Below are positions 1-6,132 of a stretch of DNA of 9,973 nt, in pieces. The notes under the pieces are model-generated. The model saw only the letters and a program-made list of their open reading frames with translations, had not been told where the DNA came from and searched no databases. The position numbers and the translations under genes are program-made. Where the stretch lies: assembly GCA_017745015.1 (NCBI GenBank), contig JAGIAF010000115.1:1-9973 (forward strand). The letters run 5' to 3'. The first letter of the stretch is position 1. Each line of letters begins with the position of its first letter. Source of the stretch: Bdellovibrio sp. (GTDB lineage Bacteria > Bdellovibrionota > Bdellovibrionia > Bdellovibrionales > Bdellovibrionaceae).

Positions 1-1
1 C

Positions 2-1375
2 CTGTCAATGATTGAAGACTTGATCGACCTGGCTAAATCAGAAACAAATGAACTGCAAGTTCAACCGAAGCGCGTGAACCTGATGGGTTTCCTCAATGAA
101 GTTGCGAAAATTTCCGGTCAGGATTGCAGCAAAAAAGGTCTGCGTCTTTATACTCAGTATTCACCTGAGCTGCCAACAGCGGTGAAATGTGACCCAAGTC
201 GCCTGCGCCAAATTCTTCTGAATCTATTGCGCAATGCTTGCAAGTACACGAACCATGGACATGTGATCTTACGTGTCTCGACAGAGCCTCACCCCAACCC
301 CCTGCATACGATCCTAAAGTTTGAGGTGGAAGATACGGGCGTCGGCATTCAGCAAGATAAGTTGCAACAGGTCTTCGATGCGTTCTTCCAAGTTGAAAAC
401 TCTTACGCGCTTTCTGAGGGGGGCGTGGGCCTGGGATTGGCCATCGTCAAAGAACTCGTAAAAAAGCTAAATGGAACAGTCTCGGTGCGATCGACGCCAA
501 AGAAGGGCTCCAGCTTCGAAGTCGTACTGGAAATGGAAGTTTTGGATGCTTCGCCATGGACAGAATCATTCCGCAATCCAACTGACACAGTTCGCGATCT
601 TATTTTGATTTCCCCTGATGAGCTCCTTGCGACTTCATTGTGGCCATTAGGACTTCACCCAACCATTATCTTTAATCACGTCAAGCTGCTCAACGAACTG
701 GGTCCCATGATTGGAACAACCAAAGATCACAACAAATGGTTCCTCCTGGATGAGACAAGAAATCATTTTTCAGCGGTCGATATCGATCACTTACAGCGCC
801 TGGGAAATGTGATTCTTTTAGGTGACCGTGATGCTTTGTTAGCGAAACATCCCGGCTTAAATGCTCCTATTCTTTCAAGTCACCCCGTGCTTATCAGCGA
901 CATCATGACTGCATCCGGCTTTGTTATTAAAGCCACTCGTCGCGCAGAACGCGACGGTAAAGAGCAAAGCGCAGCCGCCAACAGAAAAGCGGGTCTGCCG
1001 GATGACTTAAAAATCCTGGTAGCCGATGACGACATGGGAAATCAGGAACTTTACCAAGCCTATTTTGACGAGAAGCCTTGGAATATCAAATACACCCTCA
1101 ATGGGGCTGAAGCCTATGACAGCTTCAAACAAAATCCTCCACAAGTGGTGATTCTGGATGTGCGCATGCCGGTGATGGACGGCTTCGAAGCCGCTGCGAA
1201 GATTCGCCAGTACGAAAAATCCCGTGGCTTGCATGAATGTCCAATTTTATTGGTCACGGCAGATGCCTTGGAAGAAACCATGGAACAGGCCCATGAAATT
1301 TCTAATGTGAAATTCCTGACAAAGCCTATTCGTAAATCAGTTTTGATGGATTCATTGTCTCAGTCGGTTAAATAG
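2..1375 (+). CDS. Hybrid sensor histidine kinase, C-terminal part (ATPase + two receiver-like domains), truncated by window start
   Basis: The reading frame is open from the first bases, so the sensor and His-phosphoacceptor helices lie upstream; the first visible residues resemble the end of a HisKA dimerisation helix. Numbering from the ATG at 8, the HATPase domain spans about 25-178: N-box (LRQILLNLLRNACKYT, key Asn76), G1 box DTGVGI (109-114), F-box around 123-127 and G2 box GVGLGLAIVKEL (139-150). A receiver-like stretch (about 195-310) has FLLDETR (Asp248), but the usual Lys-Pro is replaced by His292-Pro293, so it is probably degenerate. The C-terminal receiver (334-455) is complete: acidic Asp340-342, phospho-Asp384 in VILDVRMP, Thr417 and Lys439 in LTKPI. 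By family knowledge, phosphate passes from the kinase His to the receiver Asp. Signal and output partner cannot be seen. The stop codon abuts the insertion sequence target duplication. Confidence 0.93.
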   Translation: MSMIEDLIDLAKSETNELQVQPKRVNLMGFLNEVAKISGQDCSKKGLRLYTQYSPELPTAVKCDPSRLRQILLNLLRNACKYTNHGHVILRVSTEPHPNPLHTILKFEVEDTGVGIQQDKLQQVFDAFFQVENSYALSEGGVGLGLAIVKELVKKLNGTVSVRSTPKKGSSFEVVLEMEVLDASPWTESFRNPTDTVRDLILISPDELLATSLWPLGLHPTIIFNHVKLLNELGPMIGTTKDHNKWFLLDETRNHFSAVDIDHLQRLGNVILLGDRDALLAKHPGLNAPILSSHPVLISDIMTASGFVIKATRRAERDGKEQSAAANRKAGLPDDLKILVADDDMGNQELYQAYFDEKPWNIKYTLNGAEAYDSFKQNPPQVVILDVRMPVMDGFEAAAKIRQYEKSRGLHECPILLVTADALEETMEQAHEISNVKFLTKPIRKSVLMDSLSQSVK

Positions 1376-1379
1376 ACTG
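1371..1379. repeat. Target-site duplication, left copy (AATAGACTG)
   Basis: The nine bases AATAGACTG directly precede the left inverted repeat and recur directly after the right one. This copy carries the end of the histidine kinase stop codon. The identity extends three more bases (TTAAATAGACTG) only because the right inverted repeat happens to end in TTA, as does the flank here. Confidence 0.9.
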
Positions 1380-1402
1380 TAAACTGGACCCTTTAACTGT
1401 TG
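1380..1402 (+). repeat. Left terminal inverted repeat of the insertion sequence
   Basis: This 23-bp end is the reverse complement of 2371-2393 except at one position (C here against T at base 18). It ends one base before the ATG at 1403, so a TTG start at 1400 would lie inside the repeat. Confidence 0.93.
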
Positions 1403-2323
1403 ATGGCGAAGACCTTGCATCTTTGCCTCGACATGTCGATATCTTGCCCCTATTGCAAATCACAAAACTCCCCATCCAAATCTCGAGCACTTATTGTCGC
1501 CGCCGGATATTTCACGCGGCGCTCTGATAATATCCGCGAGCAGCGTTTTACCTGTAAACCGTGCAAACGTACGTTCTCAACCGCAACTTCAAAGATTTGC
1601 TACCGCCAAAGGAAACGGCACATCAATCCTATTATTTTTGGCACCATGGTCAGCGGTATTTCTCAACGACGGCTTGCCTTCCTGCTTCAAGTAAATCGTA
1701 AGACCGCCATCCGAAGGCTCGCTTTTTTAGGGATTGCATCGGATAGAGTTTTAAAAGAGCTTCGTTCCGAGTATCCGTTAGCAACGGATATTCAATTCGA
1801 CGAACTTGAAACATTTGAGCATAGTAAGCTCAAACCTCTTTCAGTAATGACTATTGTGGAAACCGAAACTCGGCGGATATTAGGCTTCCGCGTTGCCCGT
1901 ATCCCCGCAAAAGGTCTTTTAGCGAAGAAGTCCGTGAAGAAATATGGCAAAAGAATCGATGAAAGAAAGAAGTGTCGAAGACAACTCTTCGAAGAGATCA
2001 AGCCATTGTTAGCAGAAGGTTGTATTATCAGATCCGATGAAAATCCCCACTATAAGAATGATGTTAAAGAATTCTTTCCCAACTCATCTCATAAAACCTA
2101 TTTGGGCAGAAGAGGATGCGTTGTCGGACAGGGCGAGCTGAAAGCCGGAGGGTTCGATCCTCTATTTAGTTTAAATCACACTTATGCGATGAAGAGAGCT
2201 AACATAAACCGCCTGTTTAGGAGAACTTGGAATACGACAAAGAAACCGGAGTGCCTGACACTGCATCTAGCAATGTATACCCTTTATCACAACGAGTTTC
2301 TGCTTTGGAATAAGGCGCGATAG
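1403..2323 (+). CDS. Insertion sequence transposase, single reading frame, zinc ribbon plus DDE-like core
   Basis: The roughly 300-residue protein begins with a zinc ribbon (CPYC and CKPC, Cys16/19/52/55 numbered from the TTG at 1400). A helix-turn-helix-like region follows (about 75-115), then a transposase core. Likely metal ligands are Asp134 in FDELETF and Asp213 in RSDENPHY. The C-terminal segment LNHTYAMKRANINRLFRRTW (258-277) sits where related proteins carry the third catalytic residue, but no Glu is obvious; Asn268 or Asn270 is a candidate. The enzyme should cut and rejoin the element ends. Starts at 1400 (TTG), 1403 (ATG) and 1433 (ATG) are all possible. None has a Shine-Dalgarno sequence and the zinc ribbon follows all three, so the start is uncertain. 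Unlike classical IS1 there is no insA/insB frameshift. Transcription may come from the upstream kinase gene or a promoter spanning the junction. Confidence 0.88.
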   Translation: MAKTLHLCLDMSISCPYCKSQNSPSKSRALIVAAGYFTRRSDNIREQRFTCKPCKRTFSTATSKICYRQRKRHINPIIFGTMVSGISQRRLAFLLQVNRKTAIRRLAFLGIASDRVLKELRSEYPLATDIQFDELETFEHSKLKPLSVMTIVETETRRILGFRVARIPAKGLLAKKSVKKYGKRIDERKKCRRQLFEEIKPLLAEGCIIRSDENPHYKNDVKEFFPNSSHKTYLGRRGCVVGQGELKAGGFDPLFSLNHTYAMKRANINRLFRRTWNTTKKPECLTLHLAMYTLYHNEFLLWNKAR

Positions 2324-2328
2324 ATAGT

Positions 2329-2366
2329 AAAAATCCCGAGGCCAAGATTGGGCGCCGGGATTTTTT
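2329..2366 (+). terminator. Rho-independent terminator inside the insertion sequence, probably bidirectional
   Basis: The arms AAAAATCCCG (2329-2338) and CGGGATTTTT (2356-2365) pair perfectly around a 17-base loop that can form a small inner CCAA/TTGG stem; a run of T ends it. It starts six bases after the transposase stop. On the minus strand the mirror structure also ends in a T run, so it could stop transcripts of the convergent lytic-transglycosylase-like gene. Confidence 0.8.
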
Positions 2367-2370
2367 CGAC

Positions 2371-2393
2371 CAACAATTAAAGGGTCCAGTTTA
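2371..2393 (-). repeat. Right terminal inverted repeat of the insertion sequence
   Basis: This 23-bp end matches the left end at 22 of 23 positions when reverse-complemented. Its last three bases, TTA (2391-2393), are read on the minus strand as the TAA stop of the neighbouring gene. Confidence 0.93.
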
Positions 2394-3608
2394 AATAGAC
2401 TGAATCAAAGGCTCTTGTTTTTTCGGAGCCTGAGAAGGCTTCTGAGATTTCTTGGGAGCCTTCTGAGATTTAGCATCTTTAGCCTCATCTACAGCTGGTT
2501 TTGTTTCTTCTGACGTGGAGTCTGGAAGCTCAGCGCCTTCACCTGGTTTATGTTCGCCCGTGCAATAACGGTACTTCACCATGATCGCGCGAGTTTTCCT
2601 CGCACCCTTGATATCGCCGCCACGTTTTTTATTCCAATCATCGCTGCGCAGAGGTCCCCAGTAAGTTCCCTCTTTACCTTTTGACGTCGGAGTCATTAGG
2701 TCATCGCGGTTTTCTAACTCTTTAGCTAGTAAATCCACGGCACACTCAATGTTGTCGTTGGCATTGTATAAATCACGAGCTTTTGGACATTTATTATATT
2801 CCAATTGGAAAAGCCCCATGGCCGTTCCATTTGGAGCATTGACATTCTTCGCACCGGCATCACAGGAAGCTTCAGAGGAAGCCATGGACATCATCGCCCA
2901 TACCCAGAAAAGTTCACGCTGAGACGAACTCATCTTTGGATAGTTGGGGCACCACTGCTTAATATCTCCTGGGATATTTTCACCAAACGAACTTGGCTTA
3001 CCTTTGATTAGACTTAAAGCTTTCTGACCCCAGCCCCCCATCTTACCATCCTCATTCATAAAACGGTCACATGAAGGTGCCATCGTCGCTTTAACATCGC
3101 GACCGATCAGTGTCGCAGTTCCCACGTCGATGGAATCCGCGTAAACGAATTCATTCTGATCCGCGATCTTATCCATAATGGCATCTGTATCGTCCGCCAC
3201 TTTCTGAATCTTCGCGCCATCTTTACCCATCGCGGATTTTTGCGCCGAAGGAGCCGCGTTTAAATAGGGACACGCCGTAAAGAGAACCTGAAGGCCCGCA
3301 CCGATCATCGCATTACGTGCCGCGCGTGATGCTGCCGTGTTGGCCGCTTCAGCTTGTGCCGCCGCTGCCGTCGCATAAGAGTTGCGCATGTTTTGAACCC
3401 AAACATCCATCGCGGAAGTTTGAGTCGTTAATGCTGATGATGTTGTTGTGGTGGCCGCAGGCGCAGGAAGAATCGGCGCCGTCGTTGCTGGGGCTGTGAT
3501 CGTTGGAGCAGCGGTCGTTGTCGTCGACGGCGCTGGCAGAATTTGCGCATGGGTCGACATGCTCAAACTCAAAGTTAAAATGTAAGAAAAACCAGCAAGA
3601 TATCTCAT
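2391..3608 (-). CDS. Exported lysozyme-fold / lytic-transglycosylase-like protein with low-complexity ends
   Basis: About 405 residues. I chose ATG 3608; an in-frame TTG at 3611 precedes it, and neither has a clear Shine-Dalgarno. Residues 1-22 (TTG numbering) form a signal peptide, with likely cleavage near THA|Q. Residues 24-67 are a Thr/Ala/Pro-rich linker, and 75-100 are Ala-rich and probably helical. The region 233-300 resembles the SLT/goose-lysozyme fold: a candidate catalytic Glu247 in MASSEASC, then GTAMGLFQL (262-270) in the place of the family GLMQ motif, then a helix ending in CAVDLLAKEL. Family members cleave the glycan strands of peptidoglycan in the periplasm. Seven cysteines (114, 181, 221, 250, 275, 290, 350) suggest disulfides. 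The tail from about 355 is Glu/Pro/Lys-rich with a repeated SQKAPKK/SQAPKK motif. It is transcribed separately from rlmI, whose terminator lies just upstream. The fold assignment is by motif only and moderately sure. Confidence 0.8.
   Translation of the reverse strand: MRYLAGFSYILTLSLSMSTHAQILPAPSTTTTAAPTITAPATTAPILPAPAATTTTSSALTTQTSAMDVWVQNMRNSYATAAAAQAEAANTAASRAARNAMIGAGLQVLFTACPYLNAAPSAQKSAMGKDGAKIQKVADDTDAIMDKIADQNEFVYADSIDVGTATLIGRDVKATMAPSCDRFMNEDGKMGGWGQKALSLIKGKPSSFGENIPGDIKQWCPNYPKMSSSQRELFWVWAMMSMASSEASCDAGAKNVNAPNGTAMGLFQLEYNKCPKARDLYNANDNIECAVDLLAKELENRDDLMTPTSKGKEGTYWGPLRSDDWNKKRGGDIKGARKTRAIMVKYRYCTGEHKPGEGAELPDSTSEETKPAVDEAKDAKSQKAPKKSQKPSQAPKKQEPLIQSI
2394..2402. repeat. Target-site duplication, right copy (AATAGACTG)
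   Basis: An exact copy of the nine bases at 1371-1379. Read on the minus strand it encodes the end of the secreted protein gene (codons for Gln-Ser-Ile, just before the stop). Confidence 0.9.
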
Positions 3609-3682
3609 CAAGAAACTTATCGGGGTTCTATTCGAGTTCCCTTAGGTTCTGAGAAGATAAATAAAGATTAGCAAAACGAAGA

Positions 3683-3709
3683 AGACCTTAGTCGAGCGGA
3701 CTAAGGTCT
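3683..3709 (-). terminator. Hairpin terminator of the folD-Rieske-esterase-rlmI block
   Basis: AGACCTTAGTC (3683-3693) and GACTAAGGTCT (3699-3709) form a perfect 11-bp stem with a 5-base loop, 10 bases past the rlmI stop. On the minus strand it is followed by a moderately T-rich tract (TCTTCGTTTTGC), a somewhat imperfect intrinsic terminator tail. Confidence 0.78.
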
Positions 3710-3718
3710 AGTCAAAGC

Positions 3719-5023
3719 TTAAGGAACGTAGTGAACGTACATCTTGAGGTAAAAACCCTCTGGGAATTGCATCAAAGTGGGATGATCCGCAGCATGACCG
3801 CCACGAAGAACACTGCGCAGTTCACTGTTGTTACGAAGAGCCGCCTTACGAATAGCATCGCGGAACTCTTCTTCTTCCAATAAACCCGAGCACGAACAAG
3901 AAGCTACGAAGGCATTCTTTTTTGCCATACGAAAGGCGTGAGTATTCATTTTGATGTAGGCCGCTTTACCCACATGAATGTCTTTTTTCGCTTTGATAAA
4001 CGCTGGCGGATCCGCAATCACGATATCAAATTGTTGAGTCGCGATGTTGCCTAGATCTTTAGAAACGTCCATTTCGTGAACAACAACAGTCGCCCCTTCA
4101 CGTTCTGCGTTTTCTTTGGCGAAAGCCAAGGCCGTTTTAGAAATATCCACCAAATTCACTTCGACTTCAAAGCCTTCAGCTTTCAATGCCCGAGTGATTT
4201 GCGTCGACCAATGGCCCACATAGCAGCACAGATCCACGACGCGGATAAACTTGGTATTCTGTTGTTTCGCCCAGTTCTTGAAAAGAGCAATCGCCAAATG
4301 AATGTTATGAGTTTGATCCAAGAAGAAGCCTGTTTTCTGACCGTCGCGGAGATCGCAACTCATTTTAATAACGCCCTCATCGGCAGCGGCATTAAGCAAA
4401 ATTTCGATATGAGAGAGGTTGAACTCTGGCAAATCTTTTACCACACGAGCCTCATTATTCGAAAGCCCTTCAAGCTTACGAACACCGACGTCATTGCGGA
4501 TAACCACCGCAGTTTCGTCCCAAGTAAACTTGGAATAGCCCGCTTCAATAGCCTTCGTCACAAGACCTTTGAAAAATCCTTCAACGTCTTGCAGAGCTTG
4601 ATCCATACCCGCTGTCACAAGCTGAGCAACAAAGACCTGAGCGCGCTTTCCCTTTTGATCCACGACATAGTAATCAAGCACCAAACCCGGAATATAGTCC
4701 GATTCACCGAAGGCCAAGCGGAAGCTGCCACGGAAACCTGTTGCTTTACGCACACTCCAAGAGTTCAAAATTTTGTTATGAAGGAAATCAAAACCCGTCG
4801 GATTCGAATCCTGAGGATTGAAAGTCAAAGCACGGAACGCAATCAACGAGTGAGGATTGCCGTAACCGCGGGCTACGAACTGACCTTTCACATCTTGAAG
4901 TTCTACGGGTGCACCAGGTGGGTGGCCTTTAGGACTGACCAGAAGTTCATTTGAAAACACCCAAGGATGTCCGCTGCGAATTCGGCGGTCTGCACCGTCA
5001 CGAAGTCTCCACACTGTCATCAT
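3719..5023 (-). CDS. rlmI: PUA-domain class I SAM-dependent rRNA methyltransferase, RlmI-like
   Basis: This 434-residue protein has the layout of RlmI/YccW, the 23S rRNA m5C1962 methyltransferase. An N-terminal PUA RNA-binding domain (about 3-75, with SGHPWVFSNEL) and a middle beta-rich domain are followed by the signature GQKTGFFLDQTHN (228-240). The Rossmann-like SAM domain comprises motif I VVDLCCYVGHWS (262-273), an acidic ribose contact in LVDIS (291-295), motif IV ADPPAF (337-342) and motif VI SCSCSGL (375-381), where Cys378 aligns with the catalytic cysteine. AADHP and FPEGFYLK near the C terminus are also typical. The start is ATG 5023, preceded by AGGTGAG (5029-5035) five bases away. 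The gene begins 2 nt after the preceding stop, so it is probably translationally coupled. Motif I is Cys-rich (CCYVG) where E. coli has CFSYTG. The exact target base is inferred from the family. Confidence 0.92.
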   Translation of the reverse strand: MMTVWRLRDGADRRIRSGHPWVFSNELLVSPKGHPPGAPVELQDVKGQFVARGYGNPHSLIAFRALTFNPQDSNPTGFDFLHNKILNSWSVRKATGFRGSFRLAFGESDYIPGLVLDYYVVDQKGKRAQVFVAQLVTAGMDQALQDVEGFFKGLVTKAIEAGYSKFTWDETAVVIRNDVGVRKLEGLSNNEARVVKDLPEFNLSHIEILLNAAADEGVIKMSCDLRDGQKTGFFLDQTHNIHLAIALFKNWAKQQNTKFIRVVDLCCYVGHWSTQITRALKAEGFEVEVNLVDISKTALAFAKENAEREGATVVVHEMDVSKDLGNIATQQFDIVIADPPAFIKAKKDIHVGKAAYIKMNTHAFRMAKKNAFVASCSCSGLLEEEEFRDAIRKAALRNNSELRSVLRGGHAADHPTLMQFPEGFYLKMYVHYVP

Positions 5024-5025
5024 AT

Positions 5026-6132
5026 CTACTCACCTTCGACTGCAAACACTACAAGCTCAGTCGTTTCGTTCTTTGAAAAGTTATTATCTACCATCACCAA
5101 AAGGGTGCGACGACCATCCGGCAATGTCGGCCCCCAAGAAAGGGCTTCAAAATTATCTACTACCTTGTTGCCACGCTCTTTCACAAGATCCGTTTCAAAA
5201 TCTACAAGTTTCGTTTTCTCTGCCAGATTGATTTTTGCATCAGAGATTTTATCAAGCGCCAAGGTGTTGCTGGCCTTAGACAAGTCCGCCAAATATATAA
5301 CAACGGCATTGGTCCAACCTTTTCCGTTGGCACGAACTCCGCGCTCCATCACAAACATTTTGCTATCTGAAATCGCCAGGATCTCAGAAACACCTCGGAA
5401 CAGCTCTGGTCCCTTGTCACTGCTTTTAAGCGCATCAACGTGGTAAGCGTATTCCGCCGTCGGCGTGTAGTAACCGTGTTGAGCACCACGATCTTCAAAC
5501 TTCAAAATGCGAATCAAATCGCCATTGCTGTCAGCACCTTCAACAATATCTTGGGTCAGACAAGACTCCAACGCGGTAAAGACGAACTTTCCGTTATCAA
5601 GAGTCGTCAAGCCTTCGAAGGATTGACTGTTCTGCACACCTTTAGTTTGCTTTCCCAAGGGCTCAGGAATGTACTTTTCTGGAATTACAAAATCAGATTT
5701 CCACACACCTTCAGCTGAAACTCTGAATACACGAGGCTTTGTGCGTGGCTTTTTATCAGTGCTAGCTTCAGAAGAAATCAGAAAGTCCCCGTCTGGCAAA
5801 CGCGCAAAGCCTTCAGGATCTATAAAAGCGGGCTGACCATTCTCTTTTGGCAAGCCACGAATGAAGGTCACTTTTTTAGGTGTCAGTTCAACTTTGGATT
5901 TATCGATTTTTAAATCAAAAGAATAAAAACGCGGCTCTCCGGCTTTGCCTTTATCGTCCGAAAGAGCGTACAAAGTCTTATCCTGCCACACCATTCCCGA
6001 CAGACCACCAATCACGGTCTTATCGAACTTAGTGCCTGTCTTAATGGACGTCTCTCCGACATAACGCAAAGTCAGTGCTTGCGCTGAATTCAGAAGGCCC
6101 AAAAAGCTCGCCAGCACTAATGCACTTTTCAT
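5026..6132 (-). CDS. Exported esterase-like activity of phytase family protein
   Basis: I start this gene at ATG 6132 rather than the in-frame TTG at 6144. GGAGAAG lies just upstream of 6132, the ATG overlaps the preceding stop as TAATG, and a clean signal peptide follows (MKSALVLASFLGLLNSAQA|L). This gives 368 residues. The mature part matches the esterase-like phytase family (PF13449 type), probably a beta-propeller: GGLSGMVWQDKTLYALSDD near the N terminus, FIDPEGFARLPDGDFLISSE (spanning about 103-122), NSQSFEGLTTLDNGKFVFTALE (spanning about 167-188) and NFEALSWGPTLPDGRRTLLVMVDNNF near the end. These repeated E-G/L and D-N motifs are family hallmarks. The substrate is unknown and the phytase/esterase label is weakly supported even in the family. 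Expected location is periplasm or outside the cell. It is joined by overlap to the Rieske gene and by a 2-nt gap to rlmI. Confidence 0.85.
   Translation of the reverse strand: MKSALVLASFLGLLNSAQALTLRYVGETSIKTGTKFDKTVIGGLSGMVWQDKTLYALSDDKGKAGEPRFYSFDLKIDKSKVELTPKKVTFIRGLPKENGQPAFIDPEGFARLPDGDFLISSEASTDKKPRTKPRVFRVSAEGVWKSDFVIPEKYIPEPLGKQTKGVQNSQSFEGLTTLDNGKFVFTALESCLTQDIVEGADSNGDLIRILKFEDRGAQHGYYTPTAEYAYHVDALKSSDKGPELFRGVSEILAISDSKMFVMERGVRANGKGWTNAVVIYLADLSKASNTLALDKISDAKINLAEKTKLVDFETDLVKERGNKVVDNFEALSWGPTLPDGRRTLLVMVDNNFSKNETTELVVFAVEGE
5029..5035 (-). promoter_or_regulatory. Ribosome binding site of rlmI, overlapping the upstream stop region
   Basis: AGGTGAG reads within the last codons of the upstream esterase-like gene, five bases from ATG 5023. 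It supports this start and coupled translation. Confidence 0.7.

Larger units (their letters stand above)
1380..2393 (+). mobile_element. Complete insertion sequence, 1014 bp, IS1/IS1595-like (zinc-ribbon transposase)
   Basis: The element is bounded by 23-bp terminal inverted repeats at 1380-1402 and 2371-2393, matching at 22 of 23 positions and beginning TAAACTGGACCCTTTAA. A 9-bp direct repeat, AATAGACTG, flanks it. Inside are one transposase gene and a rho-independent terminator, with no passenger gene. Near-identical ends, an uninterrupted transposase and an exact target duplication suggest recent insertion. A zinc ribbon followed by a DDE-type core fits the IS1/IS1595 group. A 9-bp duplication is typical of IS1, whereas IS1595 elements usually give 8 bp, so the family name stays open. 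It lies between two convergent genes without breaking either. Confidence 0.93.

Noticed and set aside
2437..2471. Direct repeat of TTCTGAGATTT
   Set aside because: It is the coding repeat of the Lys/Ser/Pro-rich tail of the exported protein, not an independent element.
4076..4954. Long 292-codon open frame on the plus strand
   Set aside because: It lies wholly antisense to the well-supported RlmI-like gene, has no ribosome site or recognisable motif, and reads like a shadow frame.
4967..5446. 159-codon plus-strand open frame opposite the esterase-like gene
   Set aside because: Ser/Thr-rich antisense shadow of a recognised gene, with no start signals.
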